Below the pieces are notes generated by a model that saw only the letters and a list, made by a program, of their open reading frames with translations, ran no database searches and had not been told where the DNA came from. DNA of 64,000 nucleotides. Source: Talpa occidentalis. Its lineage: Eukaryota > Chordata > Mammalia > Eulipotyphla > Talpidae. Shown here piece by piece: positions 22,971-33,634 of this stretch (position 1 is its first letter; the number at the start of each line of letters is the position of its first letter). The position numbers were made by a program, and so were the translations under genes. The stretch is from contig NW_023601543.1 in the NCBI RefSeq assembly GCF_014898055.3, forward strand, positions 66,415,782 through 66,479,781, given 5' to 3'.

Positions 22971-23233
22971 AGGCCTCCCTGGTGGCACAGCGGGTTGAGT
23001 GCAGCGCTGTGAAGCTGTCCCCAGCCTCTGCAAGGTGGTTGGATTCTGGGCTGGCCAGGGAGATTCCCACATGGCACGGCAGACCTCTTCTGTCTTGGCC
23101 GCTGCTCCCATTTACATTGTATTTCCATGTCTGCCTGTTCTGCTCCCCGCTCTGTCTCTGGTGAATCCTCTCACCCTCCCATACCTTGACCTGTACACCC
23201 CAGTTCTTGTATAAAAATAAATAAATCTTTTAA
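22971..23233 (+). mobile_element. tRNA-derived SINE, diverged
   Basis: The head is AGGCCTCCCTGGTGGCACAGCGGGTTGAG and the tail is CCCCAGTTCTTGTATAAAAATAAATAAATC. The TSD AAAAGGACAATA lies at 22959-22970 and 23234-23245. The body mixes features of both subfamilies. Confidence 0.93.
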
Positions 23234-23245
23234 AAAAGGACAATA

Positions 23246-24762
23246 TAGGAATGTCATAAATAACTATACCCACAAAATATACCTATATAAAAATATAAAC
23301 TACCTAAGGCCGACATCATACTAATGGTGAAAAGTTGAAGCTCTCCCACTAAAATAAGGAACAAGCAAGAAAGTCACCTCTCATCACTGCTTTTCCAACA
23401 CTGCACTGAAAGTCCTACCTACTTCGTTAAGACAGAAATGAAAATAAATGTATATAGATTAGAAAAGAAAAAAAATACAACTGTCTTTGTTTACATGTGA
23501 TATAATGTCTACATAGAAAATACCAAAATAATAGATTAACAAAAAATAAACCTGGAACCAATAAGTGATTATAGTAAAGATGCAGAATACAAGGCTAACA
23601 TGTATAAGTCAAATGCTTTCCTATATAGCAGCAATGAATAAGTAATATTTGAAATTAAGAGCTGTATTAGCACCCACCAAAATGAAATACTTATACGACT
23701 TATATGCAGAAATTTTAAAAAGCCTGATAAGTGAAATCAAGAGAACTAAATAAATGGAGAGATACTTCACATTTATGGAAGAGAAGTTTCAAAACACGAT
23801 TCTTCCCAACTTGATGTATAGATTTAATGCAACACAATCAAGAGCACAGTTAGTTTTTCGGTGAATATGGCAAACTGATTCTAAAGCATATATGGGTAAA
23901 AAAGACCCAATATTGAAAGTGTGAACAAAGTCATAATCAGGACAGTCTGGTAATGGTGAAAGAATAGACAATAGATAATTGAAACAAAATAGAGAACCCA
24001 GAAATAGATCCTCATAAATAGAGCCAATTGAAATTTGACAAAGGAATAAAAGGCAATACAACAAAAACATAGTCTTTTCAATAAATGGTTCTGGGACAAT
24101 CTGACATTCACATGCAAACAAATTAATCTAGACACAGAGTGCACAGGCTTCATGCAAATTAACTCAAAATGAATCATAGACATACATGTAAAATGCAAAA
24201 TTATAAAACTAGAAGATAACAGGAAAAACATCTAGCGACCTTGGGTATGGTGATGACTTTTTATTCACAACACCAAGGGCATAATCTATGAAAGGAAGTA
24301 TTGATAAACTGGACTTCATTAATTTTTTAAATATTACTCTGTACATTGTGCAAAAATGAAAAATGATGTAAGAATTATATAAAATATATTAAATATAAAA
24401 AAAGAAAAGCTAAAACAAAACAAAACAAAAATATTACTCTGTAAAGGACACTGTGAAGAAAATCAAAAGACAAGTCACAAACTGTCTTTTGCAGAAGACA
24501 CATCTAATAAAGTAACATAACCCAAAATATTTAAAGAACTCTCAAATCTCACCATTAAAAAACAAATGATCCAGTTGAAAATTGAGCCAAAAACTTCAAC
24601 AGACATTTTGCAAAAAAAGAAATATAGATGGCAAATAAAATATGAGAAGATGCTCTCCATCATGTGTCACCTGAGAAATGCAAATTAAAACAAAATTGGA
24701 ATGCTGTTTCTGTAGTTGTTGGAGTAATCTGGGGGCTAGTACCAGTGAGGGAGAGCAGGGTT
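23246..24762 (+). mobile_element. Old L1 ORF2, sense
   Basis: Colinear L1 ORF2 blocks are visible: 'gccgacatcatactaatggtgaaaagttgaagc', 'aaaaataaacctggaaccaataagtgatta', 'cccagaaatagatcctcataaatagagcc' and 'gaagatgctctccatcatg'. There are many stops. It is interrupted by an 85-bp young L1 tail at 24344. It resumes at about 26101 after nested insertions. Confidence 0.8.
24344..24428 (+). mobile_element. 85-bp L1 3'-end insertion
   Basis: Only CATTGTGCAAAAATGAAAAATGATG plus an A-rich tail are present. A perfect 15-bp TSD AAATATTACTCTGTA lies at 24329-24343 and 24429-24443. It is nested in the old L1 and is among the shortest L1 insertions one can recognise. Confidence 0.92.
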
Positions 24763-25030
24763 TTTTTTAAATTATTTTATTTATTTACGCATATAAGAGC
24801 TGGGGTACATGCCAGAGGTACAGGGGTGAAAGGATTTACCAGAGACAGAGCGGGGAACAGAACAGGCAGACTGACCGAAATACACTGCTGAGGAGAGCAG
24901 CAGGCGAGACAGGAGAGGTCGACTGTGACATGTGGGTTAGTTCCCTGGCTGGGGATCGAACTCATGCTGCAGTGGCTGCGGAGAGCCTCATAGTTCTGAG
25001 ACCTAACCCATTGTGCCACCAGGGAGGCCC
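24763..25030 (-). mobile_element. tRNA-derived SINE, subfamily B, antisense
   Basis: The tail 'ttttaaattattttatttatttacgcatataagagctggggtaca' is at the left and the head 'aacccattgtgccaccagggaggccc' at the right. The flanking duplication may be as short as GAGAG. Confidence 0.88.
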
Positions 25031-25765
25031 GAGAGTAACTTTAAAAGAGGACAGGGGCATAGGCATCAAAGGAGCACCTCCAGTAGACTCAGGATTTTGA
25101 AATTCCTGTTGTAAAGCCTTTCCTTGTGGAGTCTGGCACATGCTTTAGCTAGCTCAGCCTGGAATAGGGGGTGGCAACTGTTTTGGATGTCTCAGCTGGG
25201 GATGGAGGGTGGCCGGTGTTTGAAATATCTCAGCCTGGACTTCAGTCTCTTCTACAAGGAAGTCAGAGGCTCTGATGAGAGTCGGGCTATGTTCTGTGTT
25301 ATTAGCCAGATTCAAACCAGTAGTCTCTGCTCTGTGCCCACACCCCCGTAGCTCTCCCACAATGCACCCTCCATTCTGGGTGCCTACTCATGCACCCCCC
25401 ACATCCAGTACAGTGCCAGGTCTTAGGAGCCCCGATGTCAGCGTGTCTCAAGTCAATATCTACTGAGGGTTCTTTTCCAGCCATTCCTCCCTGTTTGGTG
25501 TTGGACTGCCCCTTCACTACTATAACAAAGTTCACTTAGGGTTTTTCCTACCCCTTTGCATTGGGCTGAAGCTCCTATTGTGTATGTTAATAACCAGTTT
25601 TTCCCTCAGGGGGGTTTGACTTCATTTTTTCTTTCTTTTTAATTTTGATTTTGGTTACACTTTGACTCCTCCATATTTGGGCTCTTTTGCTTCAGTTTTG
25701 TCATTCATGTCTGGAGGAGCTGAGCCTAACATCTTCACTCTGCGACTATCCTGCAAGACTCTGAT
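25031..25765. other. Unclassified insertion inside the old L1
   Basis: About 730 bp, moderately GC-rich and then T-rich at 25615-25660. It splits L1 ORF2 sequence that ends near 24710 and resumes near 26101. It is a plausible LTR or old L1 5'UTR, but I find no clear TG...CA ends or poly(A) signal. The small ORFs on both strands look random. Confidence 0.4.
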
Positions 25766-25775
25766 TGATGGCTTC

Positions 25776-26090
25776 TTTTTTTTTTTTTTTTTATAGAGGC
25801 ATGCTTTATTTATTTATTTATTTGTTTGTTTGTTTTGTTTATACAAGCACTGGGTACAGTCAGAAGCGTGGGAGGGCGAGAGAATTCACCAGAGCCAGAG
25901 CAGGGAGCAGAGCAGGCAGAAGGACCGAAGTACACTGCTGAGGGGAGCAGCGGGCGGCAGGAGAGGTCTGCGCGCCATGTGGGACCCTCCTCCAGTGGCC
26001 GGGGAGCAGCCGGGGATCGAACCGGCGCCACAGAGGCTGCGGGCAGCTTCGCAACCCAGCGCTCAACCGCTGCGCCACCGGGGAGGCCCA
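25776..26090 (-). mobile_element. tRNA-derived SINE, subfamily A with CATGCCTCTA tail, antisense
   Basis: Very intact. The head GGGCCTCCCCGGTGGCGCAGCGGTTGAGCGC is at the right. The left end reads poly(T)-ATAGAGGCATGC-(TTTA)n-(TTTG)n. The TSD GATGGCTTCTT flanks it (about 25766-25776 and 26091-26101). Confidence 0.95.
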
Positions 26091-26100
26091 GATGGCTTCT

Positions 26101-26800
26101 TAAGAAACTAATCACACCCTTACCATATAAACCAGCAATTGCACTGCCTTAGTATCTAAACAAAGGAGTTGAAAATTTTGTCTACATAAAAACTGCCACA
26201 TGGATGATTATCATAGCTAATTCATAATTGCCAAAAGTTGGAAACAATCAAGATTTTCTTTGGGACGTGAATGGACAAACGGGTGCACATAGGCAATGTA
26301 CTATGATTTAGCCCTAAAAAGAAATGAGTCTTCAAGTTAGAAAGACATAGGGGAAATTTAGACATATTACTAAGTGAAAGAAAGCAATCTGAAAAGGCTA
26401 CGTACTAGATGATTCCAGCTATGTGAAATTCTGGAAAAGACACAACTAGGAGACAGCAAAAAGATAAGCAGTAGTCAGGTTTGGGGAGTGGGTGGGAGGA
26501 AAGTTTGAACAGGTATAAAACTGAGAATTTTTTAGGACAGTGAAACTACTCTCTAATGATGGATTCATGCCATTATACATTTGTCAAACCTACAGAATGT
26601 GTAACACCAAAGCATCCATTTGTGTAACTTAGTCCAGTTTGTGTACACTTAGTGTAAACAGAGAAATCCGGTGATGATGTGTCAATTTGGGTCTATCAAT
26701 TGTAACAAATGCACCACCCTGCAGCAGGCAGTTAGTAATGGGGGGTTCTGCATATATGGAAGTCTAGATATATGGGAAAACTGTACCTTCCACTCAATTT
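26101..26800 (+). mobile_element. Old L1 ORF2 3' end and 3'UTR, sense
   Basis: 'cccttaccatataaaccagcaattgcactgcc', 'taattcataattgccaaaagttggaaacaatcaagatt' and the 3'UTR block 'gtgatgatgtgtcaatttgggtctatcaattgtaacaaatgcaccaccctg' are L1 hallmarks. It continues the element at 23246. Confidence 0.82.
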
Positions 26801-28620
26801 TATTTGGAACCTAAAAATGATCTAGAAAGGCAAAGTACATATACTTTTAAAAAGATGAAGTTTTAAATTCATATATCCACAGTTATAGAAGATTATTAAG
26901 AAAATTGGACTTTCATCTTTTGAGATTAGATTAAATATTTTTAAAACTAGCAAAAGCTTGACCCAAGTATGTCACTAGGTTCTAACATATTCGTCCAGGA
27001 TTTATTAATGTTCTTCCTTGTGCCAGGCATCTTAATCAAAGTATATTCTGCAAACAGAAATTTCATACATGGGAAGGATTCTTGTAGAATCCCTTTGCTT
27101 CAGTTAACTATTATACAGAAGAGAGTTAGGAAAAGTCACAATGCAAATTAGCTTGAGCTATCCGAAGAAAACTTACACTTGTGTGTGCAAATATAATAGA
27201 GGAAGATGGGGAACTTCTGGGAAGATTATCTGAAGACCCAGAGGAAGCAGCAAATGGTAGGTGCTTAACCAGCTGCCTGTTCTTCCCCCCCCAGATAGTC
27301 TGTGTACCTGTAAGTAATACTCCAGGCATGCACAACTTTCACACATGCATTCTGGATACTATGTCAAGTATAGATGGCTAGAATTCAACGAGAAAGCTGA
27401 AAAAAAAACTTTTTAAAAATATGTATAATAAGAAACTGATTATAGGGATTTAATCCTGCACATCTGTGGGTGCTGGTCACACATTCTATGTGAGGCTGTT
27501 GTTGATGTGTCTGGTATGGGGTTCTGAATTCCACAGGGTGGGATGTTGAGGAAGGGAAAATGGATATCAAGTAAGAAGAGCAAAGACAAGCTGTAACCCA
27601 TAACCTGTGAGGATGCGCTGGCCTCTCATAGCCTGAGTCTGCCTTCAGTGGTGGTACTGATCTGCAGGAGGGGTTGGTGCCCTCTCTCAAAGAGACAAAC
27701 ACACATGCACACTCTACTTCCTGAGACCATTTAGCACACTGCAGAAGTAGAACGTGGAATGGAGCATCTGTGTGTGATGCGGATGGCTGTGTTTGGTGCT
27801 CTTGCATCTAGGGGATACTAGGGAGGGGACTCTATCAAAATTGCACATGGGGGATTGTATTCACCAAGATTCAGGTATCCCATATTTAATCTGGAGCTGG
27901 ATTTTGTTAACAAATCCTAACCACTACTGATATGGGCCCATGATGTGCCGGATAGAGGGTACTGACCAAGAGCTGGTAGATGTGGGATCCAGGCCTGGTT
28001 CTGTGGTCTTGAACAAGGCCCATATCTCCCCTGGGCACAGGTTTGACCACTGTAAGGTCTGACCTCCAAAATGTGGGGGAGTCCTCAAGGTCTTGTCCTA
28101 TGGGTTCTGGGTACTTCTAGTGGGCTTTCCACCCAGGTGGTCCCACAGCTCAAAGCATCTCATTCAACGGCTCCCCGAAGAGTGGCCTTGTTGTTTAGGG
28201 TAGTTTTAGTGGTGTGCTGGGAATCTGGGAGTGTGATAAGATGTTAGGAGAAGGGGCATTTTGTTATTGTTTTAAATCATAGTAGTCACATTACTCTTGA
28301 GTTTGCCTTTACACAACCACAATGAAGTCCTTCAGGGAAAAAGGAGTTGGGGTGAGGAAGTGGAGCATAGTTAAGAGATGAAGAGGCGTAAGAAAGAAGG
28401 CCCAGAAATGAAGCTCCACCTCATCTTGAAAACCAAACATACCCTGAGCCTCAGCCCAGTCCAAAAGGGCCTCATATGTCCTGGTTGTACAGAGCTAGGG
28501 CAAAAGAGTTCAGAGAAGGGCCTCAGTCCCCTAAAGACACTTGTGGTTTGACAGGCAGCCATGGCAGAGACTTCTGACTACCCAAAGAAGGAAGTGGTTC
28601 GTCCCCAGGACAGGGAAACA
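26801..28620. other. Unique or unclassified DNA, no gene
   Basis: No supported gene. Positions 27440-28560 are GC-richer, with a 140-residue minus ORF (27385-27807) that resembles nothing I know and overlaps plus-strand ORFs. It may be an old L1 5'UTR or ERV interior. Confidence 0.4.
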
Positions 28621-28623
28621 ATC

Positions 28624-28650
28624 TTTTTTTTTTTTTTTTTTTTTTTTTTT
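28624..28650. repeat. Poly(T) tract
   Basis: About 27 consecutive T, possibly the tail of a tiny truncated antisense retroelement. Confidence 0.9.
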
Positions 28651-28708
28651 GAAGAAAAAGAGACAGGAGGATCACTAAATGGAAAAACTTTAAAAAAGTT
28701 TAAACGTG

Positions 28709-28965
28709 GGCCTCCCTGGTGGCGCAGCGGTTGAGCGCTGGGTTGCGAAGCTGCCCGCGGCCTCTGCGGCGCCAGTTCGATCCCCGGCTGCTCCCCGACC
28801 ACCGGAGGAGGGTCCCACATGGCGCGCAGACCTCTCCTGCCGCCCGCTGCTCCCCTCAGCAGTGTACTTCGGTCCTTCTGCCTGCTCTGCTCCCGGCTCT
28901 GGCTCTGGTGAATTCTCTCACCCTCCCGCGCTTCTGACTGTACCCAGTGCATGTATAAACAAAAA

Positions 28966-29054
<89 letters not shown>

Positions 29055-29078
29055 AAAGAAAAAGAAAGAAGAAAGAAA

Positions 29079-29131
<53 letters not shown>

Positions 29132-29183
29132 AGAGAAAGAAAGAAAGAAAGAAAGAAAACATGCCTCTATATAAAAAAAAAAA
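28709..29183 (+). mobile_element. tRNA-derived SINE, subfamily A, with expanded (GAAA)n tail
   Basis: Near-consensus body (GGCCTCCCTGGTGGCGCAGCGGTTGAGCGCTGGGTTGCG). The usual AAAC/AAAT tail has turned into about 190 bp of GAAA repeats (28966-29159), followed by CATGCCTCTATATA and poly(A). The TSD TTTAAACGTG lies at 28699-28708 and 29184-29193. Lys/Glu-rich and Phe/Leu/Ser-rich ORFs across it are microsatellite translations. Confidence 0.95.
28966..29159 (+). repeat. (GAAA)n microsatellite in the SINE tail
   Basis: Long GAAA tract with GAAAA and GAAGAAA interruptions around 29053-29085 and 29130. It is likely polymorphic. Confidence 0.97.
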
Positions 29184-29514
29184 TTTAAACGTGACCAATA
29201 AAGATGAGGTAGAACTTCATTAGACTATTTTGGGGGAGAATGGCCCCACAATACATATATCATATACATATATCTATACATTAAACGAGCACATTGTTAT
29301 ATGCCAATTTAAAGATAAAACTAAAGGGGGAATGATTGAGCATAGCACAATATATGTTAAATATTTTAAAATGGTAGAAAAAATGGTCACTTTAAAAAAT
29401 AAAATTTAAAAACAAAAATAGTGTAAACTAAAAATGCACTTGTGTGTGTGAGCATGTGTGTGCACGTATATGTGTAAATGCATAAGAAATGACAAGTAGC
29501 AACAAAAGTACATG

Positions 29515-29770
29515 GCACAGAGCTTAGACTCTCGAGTTTAATTAGTTTCAAATTCTGAATTTGATTTTCAAACTGGGTGATTATGAATAATTTTTTCCAA
29601 TACTCTTAGGCCCAGATGTCTAACCATTAATATGTGGATAATACAAGGACCTACTTCAGAGGATTTTTGTAAGGATTAAATGAATTAATTCATGTAGAAG
29701 ACATATTACAATGCTTGGCATATAGTATGCAGTAGTTACTGCTGTGATTTTAATAATAGCTATTCTTTGT
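29515..29770 (+). mobile_element. MIR SINE remnant
   Basis: 'gaggacc'-type core: 'ggataatacaaggacctacttcagaggatttttgtaaggattaaatgaattaattcatgtag...caatgcttggcatatagtatgcagtagtt' is a textbook MIR match. Confidence 0.88.
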
Positions 29771-31610
29771 AAGAACTGAAAGGCAAATACAGTCCCATGA
29801 AATAATGGCATGCTCCTGAAATCAGCTGCAAAATTGCTTCTTTCTCTCGGCTTCTCTGTTGTCCAAACATTGCACTTCACGGTAACTCTCTAATAAGCAG
29901 AAATGACACAACAAAGGTGAAACAAAGCAGGAGAAGGAGAGAGGGAGAAAGAGAGACGCTCTGTCCTGACATGCTGGTGTATAAATCCCAAGGGAAGAGG
30001 AGAGCTCCAGACCGCAGTCAGGGGGTCTGCGCCAATCACAGTGTCTGCAGCTCTGCCTCGGGCTGTGGTATTCTGACCTCTGCATATTTACATTCCTCCT
30101 GCTTCATGCTCTGATTTACTGCATGAGGCAGAGTCACTGTGTCTCATCAATTAAAATAGGCTCCCGAATCCTCAACTGTGAGTTTCTCATGACTCCTGGT
30201 TTCAATGAGGTACATTTTGATGTTACAGTAAATGTCAGTTTTCATCAGTTCAAATGTCCTTGTGACATAATATGACTTGAAGATATGCAAATGCCTTCTT
30301 GCCAAAAACTTCTAATTAGGTAGAGGTCTTGGGTGAGGAGGTACTCCCTAATTACTTCAGAAGTAATCAGGAGAAATCACACTTGATTACATGCTGTACA
30401 TTTGTTTTGGGAAGCTCAGAGACAGCATTAACCACTACAGGCCTTTGGGGGGGCAGGCACCCAGCTTTTCTTTACCTGAAAGATAACTTGCTATCTCTCC
30501 TCTCAGGTACTTCAAGTTGCCCCCTCCCCCTCCTTTATCATCAGGGTTTGCAGACAGCAGGGACCTTACTTTGCTTGACAGTGGGCACTAACCAGGCTGA
30601 GAGCAAATGCTGCACAGTTCTAAAGATACCCCATAGTCAAATCTCAAAGCAAAGACATATATGTCAGGTGGCTTTAATGGGAAAGTATTAGAAAGTGTCA
30701 CTGGGACGGGTGTTGTGGTTAAAGGGAACTTGTCAAGTAGTGACAAAGTGACAATGATGGCGTCTGGTTTGTTGTACGCAGGAGAGACCTTAGTGCTACT
30801 AACTGAATTGAAGAGAAATCCCGAAAGAGCTATGACCGTAAGTGCTTGAGACCATAAATCCATTTTTATGTACTTTGCCTGTCAGTCTCTTTGGGGTGAC
30901 TTAATGTCTCTTGCTTTGATTCATAATTGTTAAAACAATCCATAATTGTTAAAACTTTAAATCTGCCTGTCTTTTAATTAAGCCACACCTTTGGACTGAC
31001 AGTAAACTGTGAAACTATGAAATCCAGGGAACATCTCAAATGAGAATTGGCTTGCTAGAAGTTTCTGTCTGTGTGTGTGGTTTGTGTGAATCACTTCCAC
31101 TGTCCTGACCGGTTGTGAACACAGGGATGAAGGCTCCTGTCAGTGACTTGGTGGATTTTCCTCCCCCTGATTTGCAGGTCTCCATGGCTTTTCTGCTTAA
31201 ACATGGACACAATAACCAGGTTCTCTGCTGTGATTGCAAAGGTCCAAGGAAGGGTGTCAAATGCCCCTTTTTGTTGACATCCACTAAAGCGGATTAGAAT
31301 TTGACCCACACTGCAGTGCTTAAGTGATTTCAAAGTTCTGTGGAGGTTGTATGTGAAGTTGTGCTTTAGAAATGAGGACTGTATTTAGCTGGATTGACAA
31401 GGCCACAGAATGTGCTTTAAAGTCAGTTTGGGCTTTCAAACTCTGCATTAACCAGGGATCTCACAAAGAATGCATTCTGTTTTCAGCACTTGTGAATGTC
31501 TGTGTTCAAAAACATTCTTTTGGAAAAAAAAATTCTTTTGTCATTGCATTGCAGCACTGCAAAGTGGGCTGAGAGTAGAATCATTCAAAGTCTTCAAAAT
31601 CTGAATCATG
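29771..31610. other. Unique DNA with promoter-like block, no supported gene
   Basis: The block 29820-30350 is complex, mostly repeat-free and carries GTATAAATCCC (29978-29988), GCCAATCAC (30031-30039) and ATGCAAAT (octamer, about 30285-30292). These motifs are common by chance, so no gene is called. Minus and plus ORFs of 60-120 codons at 29822-30863 have no recognisable domain. A 17-bp word CATAATTGTTAAAACAA-like is duplicated at 30922-30956. Confidence 0.4.
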
Positions 31611-32479
31611 TAAGTATTCACCCTTGAAATGTAAAAATGGGTCTTTTAGGTCTGAGATAAGAAATAATTCAAGTACAAACTAGGATTAGGCCAGAGTTAG
31701 TAAAGGGGAAATATAATTCCTGATGAAATCAACATGAACAGCCAGGACAATTCTAAAACTAAATCAGAGCTCTGTTCAAAACCCTCAAGAAAGCTGATTG
31801 AGCAAAATGGTCTATTTAATTACCCAAAACAATGTAAAGTACCTACTTTTGACAGTTACTCATTATGCAGATCAATGAATAGCATAGGAGGTTGACACTC
31901 CCACCCCAATTCTAACATTGCTTCAATAGCAAACTTCAGAAAAACAATTGACAACTTTGTCTTACAGACACACACCAGCAAGAATTGCTTACTCATATTC
32001 TTGGGATCAATGTAATTGCTGCTTCTTCTGGGTCAGAAATATTTATTTCATGCCCCAATGTAATTGACTTGAAGTTTTAGAGAACCATGTGAGAAAGGGA
32101 ACTTCAACTTTACTAGAATATAGTATGTATCTGTTCTTTGGGCTGATATGACAGCTGGGAGACAGGCTAGAGGACTATGTTAGTGGATGGGTAGGTAAGA
32201 TGTAAAGGGTGGCAAACACAGCCCAATAGGGCATATACACCACAAAAGGGGGGATGAATTACTGGCATTTGTCCTGATTCGCATTGCACTGCTGCCCTGC
32301 AGGGTACACAGTACAAATTTGGATCAGTTACTGATAAGTAAAACACATCTGTAAATTAATAAAAAGGAAAGGGTAGCAAACCAGACAGATTATGAAGGTA
32401 GGAGAGAAAACAGGGAAGTCTCATCTCTGTGTAAAACTATAGCTATAAAATTAATAATTAATAGTCCATCACATCAACA
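31611..32479. other. AT-rich unique DNA, no gene
   Basis: Nothing recognised apart from scattered A-runs. Confidence 0.4.
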
Positions 32480-33185
32480 GTTTAAGAAGAAAAAAAATCA
32501 TATGATCAAATCAATAGATGCCTAAAAAGCATTTGACAAAATCCATCATCCAGTGATGATAGAAACTCTCTGAAATTACTAGAAGGAAACTGTCTCGCTT
32601 TAAACATACCATTAAAAAAAAAACCTACAACTAACAGAACACTTAATGATGAGAAACTATAGGCTTTCCCAATAAAATCAAGAACAGGCAAGGATGTCTG
32701 TATCTATCCTATTCATCTATTGGAAGTCATAGCTAATACTAGAGTAAGGCATGAAAGGAAAATAACAGTAAACGGAAGAAATAAATATGCCTTTGTTTGC
32801 AAGTGACATGATTTTCCATATAAAAATCCCAAAGAATGAACAATAAAAACTCCTGGAAACATGAAGTGATTATAATGAGGTTATAGGATACATGAAAAAC
32901 TGTTTTTTCTAAATACCAGCAATGAACAACAGAAATATGAAATTATAAGCACAAATGCCACTTATATTAGCACCCAATAAAGATAACTGCTTAGGTATAA
33001 ATTTAATAAAATGTGTATAAGTTCTTTATAAGGGAAACAAAAAAAAATCTCTGATGAAAGAAATAAAAATTCTAAGGAAATGGAAAGATATTCTGTGTGC
33101 ATGAACAGGAAGATTCAATATTGTCAAGACATTGGGTCTTTCCAATTTCATCTGTAGTTTCAACACTATTGCATTTGAAATCCCA
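32480..33185 (+). mobile_element. Old L1 ORF2 fragment, sense
   Basis: 'atcatatgatcaaatcaatagatgcctaaaaagcatttgacaaaatccatcatcc', 'aatgatgagaaactataggctttccc' and 'aacaggcaaggatgtctg' correspond to the L1 reverse-transcriptase region. Many stops. Confidence 0.82.
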
Positions 33186-33189
33186 GCAC

Positions 33190-33630
33190 ATTTATTCTAA
33201 TTGTGGTAAAAAAAATTATCATAAAATTTACCATCTTAACCCTTTTTATGTGTATAATTCATAGTTTTAAGTATATTTCCATTGTGAATAAGGTCTGCGG
33301 AATCTTTTCATCTGAAGAATTAAAACTTCATATCTATCAAACAATTACCCCACTCTACCCCCTCCCCTATCCCGTAGGAACCATCATTCCTATTTACTTT
33401 ATCTATGAATTTGACTACGTTGGGTACTCATAGAAGTGGAATCATAGCATGTCCTTTTTTTGACTGGTTTATTTGCCTTAGCATAATGCCCTAAATGTTC
33501 TTCCTTATTGTAGCATATGGTAAAACAATCTCCTTTCTTTTTAAGGCTGCATAGGATATACAATTTTTTAAAAAATCATTCATCCATTGATGCATATTCA
33601 GGTTGCTTTCACAGTTTTGATATTTCTGAA
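33190..33630 (-). mobile_element. Old L1 3' end, antisense
   Basis: 'attgtggtaaaaaaaattatcataaaatttaccatcttaacc...', 'ggaatcatagcatgtcctttttttgactggtttatttgccttagcataatgcc' and 'ttctttttaaggctgcatagg' form a standard antisense L1 3'UTR/ORF2 end. It abuts a sense fragment. Confidence 0.82.
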
Positions 33631-33634
33631 GTAT

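Noticed and set aside
27385..27807. 140-codon minus ORF
   Set aside because: No recognisable domain, overlapping plus-strand frames, and no supporting splice or promoter signals.
28578..29198. 206-codon minus ORF rich in Phe/Leu/Ser
   Set aside because: Translation of the (GAAA)n microsatellite and SINE body.
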